Assembly: GCA_003457145.1 (NCBI GenBank)
Contig: DMSR01000498.1
Location: 1-6,559 of the forward strand
DNA length: 6,559 nt
Direction: 5' to 3'
Source: Bacillus sp. (in: firmicutes)
GTDB taxonomy: Bacteria > Bacillota > Bacilli > Bacillales > Cytobacillaceae
Made by a program: the position numbers and the translations under genes. Shown here piece after piece: positions 1 to 5,155 of the stretch; the first letter of the stretch is position 1, and the number at the start of each line of letters is the position of its first letter. The notes beneath the pieces are model-generated. The model was given only the letters and a program-made list of their open reading frames with translations, had not been told where the DNA came from and searched no databases.

Positions 1-1
1 C

Positions 2-35
2 AAAAAGGCGTACACACAAATATGTACGCCTTTTT
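2..35. terminator. Intrinsic terminator downstream of the cwlC-like amidase gene
   Basis: A 13-bp perfect stem (2-14 pairing with 23-35) encloses an 8-nt loop and is flanked by A and T runs, so it can act in either direction. The minus-strand amidase gene stops 25 nt away, which fits its 3' end. The stem core AAAAGGCGTACA is nearly the same as in the terminator at 5368-5401. Confidence 0.85.
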
Positions 36-60
36 CAAAAGATATTGAGTTGGATTAGGA

Positions 61-852
61 CTAAACAACATCAATAAATGCATCAATGCCAAGCTTTTCA
101 ATCTGCTGTAATCGTTCTTCAGCATTTGCACGGTCAGAAAAAGCCCCCGCTTGGGAGCGATACCAGGTTTCACCTGAAATGGTCTCGGTTGCGACAAAGC
201 TTTCTATGCCCTTTGACTGAAGAAGCGCAGTGCGCTCGTCCGCGTTTTGCTTTTCCTTGAACGAACCGGCAATCACCTTATAGAGTGTGCCTGGAACAGA
301 TGGTTTCTCTTTGAGTCCAAATGCTTTTTCAATGCCAACAGCATGTCCTCGGGCAACATCCTGGCGCCAAGAAGCAAGTTTGATAAGAGCAGCGTCATCC
401 GGATTATCGATAAAGCCATTCTCTGATAAAAAGGCCGGCATCATTGATTCGCGAAGAACATGGAAGTCAGCCTTTTTCTTGCCGCGTTCAATCAGCTGGT
501 TCAGGCGGATGACTTCTGCATGGATGATATCACGGTAATCTGCTGTTGCAGATTGATCTGAAAGGCTGCTGTGGATATAATCCTCATATCCTCGTGCTGT
601 ACCATTGAAAGCATTGATGTGAATGGACATGTAAAAATCCGCCTCCCAATCATTTGCTTCATTAGTCCTCTGGCTGAGACTTTTGGAAACATCGCTTGTC
701 CTGCTCATCATCACATCAATATTCTCGTAGTTATTTTGCAGAATTGAACGTATTCTAAGCGCAATATCCAGCGTAAAGTTCTTTTCTTTCAGTCCATTGC
801 CCTGGGCACCGGGATCATTGCCTCCATGGCCTGGATCTAAATAAAGTTTCAT
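61..852 (-). CDS. cwlC: N-acetylmuramoyl-L-alanine amidase with C-terminal SPOR domain, CwlC type (sporulation mother-cell lysis)
   Basis: The protein (263 aa) is an Amidase_3 zinc enzyme that cuts the bond between N-acetylmuramic acid and L-alanine in peptidoglycan. The catalytic domain spans about residues 1-180. Zinc ligands are visible as H9 in DPGHGG, E23 in LKEK and H78 in SIHIN, with catalytic E144 in SENGFIDN. Residues about 189-262 form a SPOR-type domain of two related halves (YKVIAGSF and YRSQAGAF) that binds glycan strands. There is no signal peptide, as in Bacillus subtilis CwlC (255 aa), which acts late in sporulation when the mother cell lyses. The ATG at 852 was chosen because AAAAGGGGTG precedes it and because MKLYLDPGHGG is the normal N-terminus of the family. 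The frame stays open 48 codons further upstream, but that stretch shows no family similarity. A terminator follows at 2-35. The family call is firm; the exact cwlC orthology is inferred. Confidence 0.93.
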   Translation of the reverse strand: MKLYLDPGHGGNDPGAQGNGLKEKNFTLDIALRIRSILQNNYENIDVMMSRTSDVSKSLSQRTNEANDWEADFYMSIHINAFNGTARGYEDYIHSSLSDQSATADYRDIIHAEVIRLNQLIERGKKKADFHVLRESMMPAFLSENGFIDNPDDAALIKLASWRQDVARGHAVGIEKAFGLKEKPSVPGTLYKVIAGSFKEKQNADERTALLQSKGIESFVATETISGETWYRSQAGAFSDRANAEERLQQIEKLGIDAFIDVV

Positions 853-886
853 AGAAACACCCCTTTTGATAAATTCCTGTTCCATA

Positions 887-895
887 TAAGGTATG
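887..895 (-). promoter_or_regulatory. Possible mother-cell sigma factor (sigma-K-like) -10 element of the amidase gene
   Basis: Read on the minus strand, positions 895-887 are CATACCTTA, which fits the sigma-K -10 consensus CATAnnnTA at all fixed positions. It would start transcription near 880, giving a leader of about 28 nt that contains the ribosome binding site. A -35 'AC' at 16 nt is only half matched (GC). Bacillus subtilis cwlC is sigma-K dependent, which makes this plausible. Sigma-E recognises a similar -10 and cannot be excluded. Confidence 0.4.
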
Positions 896-1173
896 TAGGA
901 ATAAAGTAATGGCTTGGACATGTGTTCTTTTGTGGGGGTGAATCTGAAAAATGGATTCATATACTGGTAGTTGATTACAATTTTTGACGAATTCAATCTT
1001 GGTGGTGCTGTATTCCTTGTATTTATAGAAATGAAAAGGTGTACAGAAGGAAATTTGTACTTCTTTCAAATGGGACAGTCCTCCCGCTTCATAGGAGAAA
1101 AAAATATAATTTTATGAGGCAGAGCATTCCCTATATCTCAAATCAAGGACCCTTCTGCACTTAGAAAAAAACT
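896..1173. other. Intergenic stretch between divergent genes, no gene seen
   Basis: The divergent space between the amidase gene and the coiled-coil gene contains an open frame that merely extends the amidase upstream, plus very short frames without usable ribosome binding sites. I see no RNA gene or strong hairpin. Control elements are listed separately on each side. Confidence 0.6.
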
Positions 1174-1201
1174 TTAGCCATTTCAAAAATCAGGGTATAA
1201 T
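1174..1201 (+). promoter_or_regulatory. Probable sigma-A promoter of the coiled-coil gene
   Basis: A perfect TATAAT lies at 1196-1201. The best -35 candidate is TTAGCC at 1174-1179, only 3 of 6 matches with a 16-nt spacer. The expected start near 1208 leaves only a few bases before the ribosome binding site at 1213, so the leader would be very short. Confidence 0.5.
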
Positions 1202-1226
1202 AAACACAGGACAGGAGGTGATGAAA

Positions 1227-1622
1227 ATGGTAGAAGAACGGTTAGACCGCATGGAGGAAATGCTGACGACTTTAATCAAATTGGTAGGTACCCAAAATGA
1301 AAAGCTGAGTGCCATTAGCCAGGAACAGACTGTAATGAAGGAAGATGTATCTATTTTAAAAGGTGATATGTCTGCTATGAAAAGCGATGTGGCTACTATG
1401 AAAGCTGAAATGTCTTCTGTGAAAAGCGGTGTGGCTACTATGAAAGGTGATATGTCTGCTGTGAAGGAAGAAATGTTTTCGGTAAAAAACGAAGATACTA
1501 AACGGCATGCAGAAATTCTTAATAAATTGGCTGGTATTCAAGCTGACCGAGACTTTATTTGGAAAAAGGCGGCCAGTAATGAAAGAGAGCTTGAAAAGTT
1601 AAAGATAATGCTCAGGCTTTAA
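1227..1622 (+). CDS. Small repeat-built coiled-coil protein, hypothetical
   Basis: I do not recognise a named family for this 131-aa protein. From about residue 36 it runs in uninterrupted seven-residue steps (VMKEDVS, ILKGDMS, AMKSDVA, TMKAEMS and so on), with hydrophobic residues at fixed positions and Lys/Asp/Glu between them. That pattern predicts a long parallel coiled coil and therefore self-association or docking. There is no signal peptide or membrane segment, so it is probably cytoplasmic. The ATG at 1227 was chosen because an excellent AGGAGGTGAT (from 1213) ends 8 nt upstream when spacing is counted from AGGAGG. A GTG at 1218 and an ATG at 1221 overlap or abut that site and are too close to be used. 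Methionine is unusually frequent in the heptads. The gene stands alone with its own promoter. Function is unknown; such proteins often match myosin-tail or apolipoprotein-like profiles through composition only. Confidence 0.8.
   Translation: MVEERLDRMEEMLTTLIKLVGTQNEKLSAISQEQTVMKEDVSILKGDMSAMKSDVATMKAEMSSVKSGVATMKGDMSAVKEEMFSVKNEDTKRHAEILNKLAGIQADRDFIWKKAASNERELEKLKIMLRL
1359..1484 (+). repeat. Three in-frame 42-bp repeats inside the coiled-coil gene
   Basis: Units 1359-1400, 1401-1442 and 1443-1484 each encode two heptads (14 residues). Units 1 and 2 differ at 5 of 42 bases. Unit 3 matches unit 1 exactly over its first 18 bases and then diverges. The pattern indicates growth of the coiled coil by in-frame duplication. 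Confidence 0.85.
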
Positions 1623-1924
1623 AGTTTAATTTATATCTCGAATAATCTGCTATTAAAAGCCTCTAATCAAGCTAAGGGCCGCAGGGCGGGCTACTTGGTA
1701 TTTCTTCCTCAATGTTATGCTGCTGTAATGTTAAAACCTATCTGTGCTTCATTCATCCAATTTTTGATTCATAATAAATCTAGGGAGTTAAGCTATTAAT
1801 CAGTGCTTTTTCCTATTTCTTGCAAACAGGTAGGTATAAAAATCTCCCTATTATGAAAGTTTGTTCTATTTTACTGAAAAAGTGTAATTAAAAATAATAT
1901 ATTCTTTGTTAGGAGACCTGTACC
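1623..1924. other. 302-nt intergenic stretch, no gene seen
   Basis: This AT-rich spacer contains one GC-rich patch (about 1675-1692) and no open frame with a ribosome binding site. A 7-bp inverted repeat TAGGGAG/CTCCCTA (1781-1787 and 1844-1850) encloses a long loop and is not convincing as a terminator. A weak promoter for the next gene could be TTGTTC at 1861-1866 with TGTAAT at 1883-1888 (16-nt spacer). No clear terminator for the coiled-coil gene is visible. Confidence 0.55.
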
Positions 1925-2425
1925 ATGGGACTTGATATGTACTTGCGTTCTTTACCCAGGATTGAGGGAATGGGACTGGATGAAATCTTATTAGCCAGTG
2001 CCCGATTACGCAAACATGAGGAAGAAAACAGTGAAATTTATAATAAAATCAAAAATCATATCAAAGATTTTGAGGAATTTGATATGTCATGGCGAAGCAT
2101 GTTCACGGAACTTGCTTATTGGCGAAAAGCCAACCAGATTCATCATTGGTTTGTAGAGTCTGTTCAAGACGGAAAGGATGACATGTCACACTATGAAGTA
2201 AACAGAGACCACCTTCTTGAGCTCCACGATAGGTGCCTCGAGGTTCTTGATCGAAAAACTCCTGCTGATGATGTGTTACCGACAAGGCCAGGACCATTCT
2301 TCGGCGATACCGGCTATGACCAGTATTATTTCCATGAAATTAATAGGACAAGGTCCATACTGACAAACATCCTCGAAACCTTCAATTTTGACACCCACTA
2401 TATTTTGTACCACGCAAATTGGTGA
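1925..2425 (+). CDS. Phage-associated 'MGLDMYL' family protein, function unknown
   Basis: The 166-aa product belongs to a widespread hypothetical family, common in phages and prophages, that starts with MGLDMYL. It has a central AYWRKANQIHxWF segment (here about residues 60-72) and a late LPT-x-x-G-x-FFG segment (here LPTRPGPFFGDTGYD), and it ends in an aromatic-rich tail closing on Trp. All of these are visible. The start is fixed by the family N-terminus and by AGGAG at 1911-1915, 9 nt before ATG. There is no signal peptide or membrane segment. No phage structural, integrase or lysis genes lie nearby, so this is an orphan copy rather than part of an evident prophage. It converges on the DUF6155 gene across a hairpin at 2454-2494. 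Family membership rests on remembered motif patterns; the biochemical role is not known to me. Confidence 0.85.
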   Translation: MGLDMYLRSLPRIEGMGLDEILLASARLRKHEEENSEIYNKIKNHIKDFEEFDMSWRSMFTELAYWRKANQIHHWFVESVQDGKDDMSHYEVNRDHLLELHDRCLEVLDRKTPADDVLPTRPGPFFGDTGYDQYYFHEINRTRSILTNILETFNFDTHYILYHANW

Positions 2426-2453
2426 GCTTAACAGTATAAAATCCCAAAGTATA

Positions 2454-2494
2454 GAAGCAAGAAGAATAGGTTATCCTCCTGTGCTTCTTGCTTC
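2454..2494. terminator. Hairpin between convergent genes, probable bidirectional terminator
   Basis: An 11-bp perfect stem (GAAGCAAGAAG at 2454-2464 with its complement at 2484-2494) sits between two convergent stop codons. The loop is 19 nt. Neither side has a strong T run, so termination efficiency is uncertain, but position and stem length fit a shared terminator. Confidence 0.55.
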
Positions 2495-2509
2495 ATTGCA
2501 ATTTATTAT

Positions 2510-3049
2510 CTATTCCTCGTCTTCTTCAGAGTAGCCCATATCATAATATAAATACGTTAATTCATCATGGAAATCCCAGTTCATATCAGTTGTATCGCTT
2601 ACAACTTTTTTAAGACGATCTGCGAAGGAATGATAGTATTCTTCCTCTTTATTGCAGATTATGGTTACTTTTTCGTACATTTTTATTATGCTGGAAAAGA
2701 TGGTGTCATCTACGTATCCGAAGTCATCGGTGAATTCGACACCTTGTTCAACGTAATACAGCATAAGATCCGCCGTCTTGAAGGTATCATCTGAAAGCTT
2801 TTTGAACTCCGAAATGGCTTTTTGTGCTTCACTTAAACGTAATGATCCTTTTTGAGGGAAGAATCCATTACTGATTTTATTCTTCGCTTGTGTGTAGAGT
2901 TCATTTATTGCCTCTTCACCAAGCAATCTAGCAGATAAAAAGGCTTGTGCTTCTTTACTATTTTTAAAGAGATCGGCCATTAGCTTAATAAGTTCTTTTT
3001 GATCATACTCTTTGAGCTGTTTTTTAAGATCGCTTACTTTTAACTTCAT
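2510..3049 (-). CDS. DUF6155 family protein, function unknown
   Basis: The 179-aa protein matches the DUF6155 pattern. An N-terminal helix has the form LKKxLKxxxxxELIxLxxxLFKxSKEAxxFL (residues about 8-40). A basic FFP-x-x-G linker with LSEAQKAISEFKKLS follows at about 63-88. The core is the characteristic LMLYYVEQGVEFTDDFG-x-VDD (about 97-116), and the C-terminus carries WDFHDELTYLYYDMGY. It is soluble, probably mostly helical, and ends in an acidic tail. The ATG at 3049 is preferred over the ATG at 3073. The later one has AAAGGTGAT just upstream, whereas a perfect TATAAT at 3082-3087 puts the transcription start almost on the earlier ATG and leaves it without a leader. The gene is a single unit converging on the MGLDMYL gene. 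No biochemical role is known to me. Confidence 0.85.
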   Translation of the reverse strand: MKLKVSDLKKQLKEYDQKELIKLMADLFKNSKEAQAFLSARLLGEEAINELYTQAKNKISNGFFPQKGSLRLSEAQKAISEFKKLSDDTFKTADLMLYYVEQGVEFTDDFGYVDDTIFSSIIKMYEKVTIICNKEEEYYHSFADRLKKVVSDTTDMNWDFHDELTYLYYDMGYSEEDEE

Positions 3050-3081
3050 TCCTATCACCTTTACCTGTTTCATTGTATACT

Positions 3082-3110
3082 ATTATAATGTGTTTTTTCA
3101 AAAAGGATAA
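3082..3110 (-). promoter_or_regulatory. Sigma-A promoter of the DUF6155 gene
   Basis: On the minus strand a perfect TATAAT (3087-3082) is preceded by TTATCC (3110-3105) at the ideal 17-nt spacing. The -35 matches 3 of 6 bases. The predicted start near 3075 leaves a 26-nt leader before the ATG at 3049, which supports that start codon. Confidence 0.55.
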
Positions 3111-3173
3111 GGGGGTACTTATTTGATTGTTCCTTTTTACTTTACTGCCAATTTAGACATTAGAGTCCAAAAA

Positions 3174-3575
3174 ATGAGTGAGAAACACAGCCGGATATGG
3201 CGAAAAGGTCATTTTGTGAAAAGGTATAAAGTGATATTTTTTAATGGATAGGAAGAGGATAGTGGTGAGTTAAAAAGAAAGGTGTAAAGATTTTCAGTGA
3301 TATCGAAAAGATAGAAAGTACCGTTATCTTTAATACACGATACTTCAAAGATGGACATGCAACTTTCGATTATTGGTCTAAAGAAACATGGTGTTTGCAA
3401 AGATAATCCAGTGTTTTATTTTGAAGCATATGGAAACAATCACTGCCAATATTTATAATGAAATCGCAGCCTTGAAAATTTTCGATTATAACAGTAGTGT
3501 TGAGAGATTGAAGAAAACATTGAATCCGAGGAAGTGCAGGGAACGTTCCTGGACTTCAAGAAAGAGGAAGCTAAC
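3174..3575 (+). pseudogene. Possible decayed gene: coding-like fragments in shifted frames
   Basis: No intact gene is visible here. On the plus strand several stretches read like protein but are broken by stops and frame changes. One frame from 3269 gives a segment including IFSDIEKIEST and FKDGHATFDYWSKETW before a stop at 3404. A second frame gives CKDNPVFYFEAYGNNH before a stop at 3456. A third (3460-3515) gives NEIAALKIFDYNSSVERLKK. The frame of the next gene is open from 3504 with a Glu-rich run. Residue content is protein-like, but I recognise no family, and the pieces could be chance open frames in AT-rich DNA. No ribosome binding site precedes the ATG at 3174. Confidence 0.28.
3431..3459 (+). 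promoter_or_regulatory. Candidate sigma-A promoter for the SRPBCC gene
   Basis: TGGAAA (3431-3436, 4 of 6 matches) lies 17 nt before a perfect TATAAT (3454-3459). The start would fall near 3466, leaving a leader of about 110 nt. The same DNA overlaps the possible decayed gene, so this is tentative. Confidence 0.35.
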
Positions 3576-4010
3576 ATGGTTGATGTTCTAACGGAAATTA
3601 ATATTAAGCAGCCTGTCACATATGTATCGGAATATGCAATGAGTCCGGATCATGCCCCCGAGTGGTATGTGAATATTCATTCGGCAGAGTGGCAAACACC
3701 TAAACCGCTTTCGATTGGATCTCGAATTGCTTTTAAAGCAAAATTCCTTGGGAGGGAACTTGCTTATATTTATGAAATCATCGAATTTGATCCTGGAAAA
3801 AAGCTTGTTATGAGAACGGCTCAAGGGCCATTTCCGATGGAGACGACATACACATTCCAATCCACAGGCCAGAACCTTACACGAGTGACCTTAAGGAATA
3901 CAGGCAGTCCGACCGGATTTTCCAAGTTTTTCTCACCATTTATGTCAACTATGATGAGAAGGGCAAACATGAAAGACTTGAAAAAATTGAAGAGCATCCT
4001 TGAAGGGTGA
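3576..4010 (+). CDS. SRPBCC (START-like fold) family protein
   Basis: The 144-aa product has the length and layout of a single-domain SRPBCC (Bet v 1/START-like) protein, a helix-grip fold that encloses a hydrophobic ligand. Visible hallmarks are an N-terminal strand MVDVLTEINI, a short helix region ending in MSPDHAPEW (22-30), the strands around IGSRIAFKAKFLGRELAYIYEIIEF (47-71), GPFPMETTYTF (84-94), TRVTLRNTG (102-110), and a long basic C-terminal helix (about 117-143). The ATG at 3576 was chosen because AAGAGGAAG lies just upstream and family members begin MVDVLTEI. The frame is open back to 3504, but that extension is Glu-rich and not typical. No signal peptide is present. The ligand cannot be told from sequence. 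The gene converges on the MerR-type regulator and shares its terminator. Confidence 0.88.
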   Translation: MVDVLTEINIKQPVTYVSEYAMSPDHAPEWYVNIHSAEWQTPKPLSIGSRIAFKAKFLGRELAYIYEIIEFDPGKKLVMRTAQGPFPMETTYTFQSTGQNLTRVTLRNTGSPTGFSKFFSPFMSTMMRRANMKDLKKLKSILEG

Positions 4011-4020
4011 AAAAATGAAC

Positions 4021-4060
4021 AAGGTGCTTCGGAGATGAAAACGAAAGTACCTTTTTTTTT
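4021..4060. terminator. Strong intrinsic terminator shared by the SRPBCC and regulator genes
   Basis: AAGGTGCTTCG (4021-4031) pairs with 4042-4053 through one G-T pair and one bulged A, and a nine-T run (4052-4060) follows on the plus strand. Read on the minus strand, the same hairpin is followed after four bases by six T residues, so it probably also stops the regulator transcript. Confidence 0.88.
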
Positions 4061-4103
4061 GCATATGGAATGTATCTCCTGTTAGCTTAGGGAACAAGAG
4101 AAT

Positions 4104-4979
4104 CTAGGTAAGCATGAATGATTTGTACCACTCCTCCCAATCCATGCCGATGGAATAGGACACTGACTTCGAATCAAGCCGGTTACTTTCTTTTATACAT
4201 GTACCGCCCAAGATGAACTTCAGTGATGGGGTGGTTTGAAGATTGTTTTCAATCCAGATTTCCAGCTCTTCTAATGGGCCTGGATGGGTCAAGGATATTG
4301 CGACAACTGATATATCTTTCATTTCGATTAATTCTGTTAAGCCATCAAAAGGTGTATTAGGGCCTAAATAGATGACCTCGTGTCCCTTTTTCCTTAAAAA
4401 CAGGCTGAAGATCATTAAACCAATATGATGATTTTCTCCTTCCGGGCAAAACGCCATTACCTTTGGAAGTCTACGATTAACAGGGAGAACTCTGAAAAAC
4501 TGAGTGCACCGGTTGATGATGATTTCGGAAGAAAAGTGTTCCTGGGCAACCGAGATGATCCCCTTCTCCCAGTCGTCGCCAATCTTATACAAGACCTTCA
4601 CTAATATATGATGAAAAACTTCTTCGTAATCATATAAAGAGAAAGCAAGATCGGTGATTCTGTTTGCTTCCTGAGAATCAAGATTCACGAGTCCTTCGTA
4701 AAGCTGATTTAGAAGATCGTCGTAGCTATTACTTTTTGGTGTCGGAATTGTAGGCGGATCAGCTGGTTCTTTATAAAGACGAACCGCATCGCTGATTTTC
4801 ATATTGTTTTCATCCATTTGTCTCTTCAGCCATTTAAGCGTTTCAAGGTCTTTTTTGCTATATAAACGATGTCCACCCTCAGTCCGGGTTGGCTTCACAA
4901 TCTTGTATCTGTTTTCCCAAGCCCTGATCGTGACAGGGGGAATAGCCAATAACTCGGATACTTGCTTGATGCTATACAC
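4104..4979 (-). CDS. MerR-family regulator with cobalamin-binding domain, CarH/LitR-like candidate B12 photoreceptor
   Basis: The 291-aa protein has three parts. Residues 1-70 are a MerR winged helix-turn-helix (YSIKQVSELLAIPPVTIRAWENRY, then TEGGHRLYS). Residues about 86-165 are a helical cap with W137-x9-E147-H148. Residues about 172-290 are a B12-binding Rossmann domain with E182-x-H184-x-x-G187, SLTHPG (229-234) and GGT (258-260). In CarH/LitR proteins the first motif packs on the adenosyl group and H184 would be the lower cobalt ligand; the dark tetramer represses and light breaks it up. All these residues are present here. The residue after W137 is Glu, whereas Thermus CarH has His there. 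The GTG at 4979 was chosen because GAGGTG ends 6 nt upstream and MYSIK is the usual MerR start; the GTG at 4988 overlaps that site. The gene is divergent from a DUF378 gene, with repeated operator motifs between. Light sensing is inferred. Confidence 0.9.
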   Translation of the reverse strand: MYSIKQVSELLAIPPVTIRAWENRYKIVKPTRTEGGHRLYSKKDLETLKWLKRQMDENNMKISDAVRLYKEPADPPTIPTPKSNSYDDLLNQLYEGLVNLDSQEANRITDLAFSLYDYEEVFHHILVKVLYKIGDDWEKGIISVAQEHFSSEIIINRCTQFFRVLPVNRRLPKVMAFCPEGENHHIGLMIFSLFLRKKGHEVIYLGPNTPFDGLTELIEMKDISVVAISLTHPGPLEELEIWIENNLQTTPSLKFILGGTCIKESNRLDSKSVSYSIGMDWEEWYKSFMLT

Positions 4980-5007
4980 TATTTTCACCTCAGTATCTTT
5001 ATAGGTA

Positions 5008-5039
5008 AATTATACAATAATTACACAACAATTAACGAA
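5008..5039 (+). promoter_or_regulatory. Operator cluster A: three 11-bp-phased direct repeats over the regulator's own promoter
   Basis: AATTATACAA (5008), AATTACACAA (5019) and the weaker AATTAACGAA (5030) recur exactly every 11 bp. A fourth, poor copy may start at 5041. The first copy contains the minus-strand -10 TATAAT (5014-5009) of the regulator gene. One helical turn between copies means they face the same side of the DNA, as expected for a CarH-type tetramer. Negative autoregulation is inferred. Confidence 0.65.
5009..5014 (-). promoter_or_regulatory. -10 element of the MerR/B12 regulator gene
   Basis: A perfect TATAAT on the minus strand, in the context TTGTATAAT, places the start near 5002. 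That leaves a leader of about 22 nt containing GAGGTG. No good -35 is seen at 16-18 nt, so the promoter may be weak. The same TTGTATAAT sequence forms the -10 of the divergent gene. Confidence 0.55.
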
Positions 5040-5082
5040 AAATCACAAATTAGAACCGATTTTTAATGAAAATACATATTGT

Positions 5083-5111
5083 TTGCTAATTATGTATAGT
5101 TTTTGTATAAT
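5083..5111 (+). promoter_or_regulatory. Sigma-A promoter of the DUF378 gene, overlapped by operator motifs
   Basis: TTGCTA (5083-5088, 4 of 6) and a perfect TATAAT (5106-5111) are separated by the ideal 17 nt. Operator cluster B covers the spacer and the -10, and cluster C covers the expected start (about 5118) and leader. A bound repressor would therefore block polymerase. Confidence 0.7.
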
Positions 5112-5112
5112 T
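5092..5112 (-). promoter_or_regulatory. Operator cluster B: two minus-strand 11-bp-phased motif copies
   Basis: Read on the minus strand, AATTATACAA (5112-5103) and AACTATACAT (5101-5092) start 11 bp apart. The first covers the -10 of the DUF378 promoter and the second lies in its spacer. Confidence 0.65.
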
Positions 5113-5141
5113 TATCCGAAAAATTATACAAAAACTATACA
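5093..5141. repeat. Perfect 21-bp inverted repeat with 7-nt spacer upstream of the DUF378 gene
   Basis: Positions 5093-5113 are the exact reverse complement of 5121-5141, separated by ATCCGAA. The arms are AT-rich and there is no following T run before the gene, so this is more likely a protein binding site than a terminator. It resolves into operator clusters B and C facing each other. Confidence 0.9.
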
Positions 5142-5142
5142 A
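5122..5142 (+). promoter_or_regulatory. Operator cluster C: two plus-strand 11-bp-phased motif copies
   Basis: AATTATACAA (5122-5131) and AACTATACAA (5133-5142) start 11 bp apart and differ at one base. They lie over the transcription start and leader of the DUF378 gene and end just before its ribosome binding site. Confidence 0.65.
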
Positions 5143-5155
5143 CGGTGGTGTCTAA

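Noticed and set aside
853..996. 48-codon N-terminal extension of the amidase frame
   Set aside because: It has no similarity to the amidase family, lacks a ribosome binding site at its first ATG, and covers the likely promoter. The ATG at 852 has a strong site and the family N-terminus.
1356..1541. Antisense frame rich in His/Ser/Phe repeats
   Set aside because: It is the mirror image of the coiled-coil heptads and has no start signals.
1781..1850. Inverted repeat TAGGGAG/CTCCCTA in the gap before the MGLDMYL gene
   Set aside because: Seven-bp arms enclose a 56-nt loop, which is expected by chance in a spacer of this length.
3050..3073. Earlier ATG (3073) for the DUF6155 gene
   Set aside because: It lies only about 9 nt after the -10 TATAAT, so the transcript would have almost no leader; the ATG at 3049 has a proper ribosome binding site.
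3540..3549. Palindrome GGAACGTTCC upstream of the SRPBCC gene
   Set aside because: It is a single 10-bp palindrome that lacks the spacing of the LexA-type CGAAC-n4-GTTCG box, and no second copy is present.
3388..3591. 67-codon open frame on the plus strand as an intact gene
   Set aside because: There is no ribosome binding site, it ends in a basic nonsense-like tail, and it overlaps the SRPBCC start. At best it is part of a decayed gene.
4980..5155. Cobalamin riboswitch in the leader of either divergent gene
   Set aside because: Both predicted leaders are too short (about 22 and 38 nt) to hold one, and the repeats there look like protein operators.
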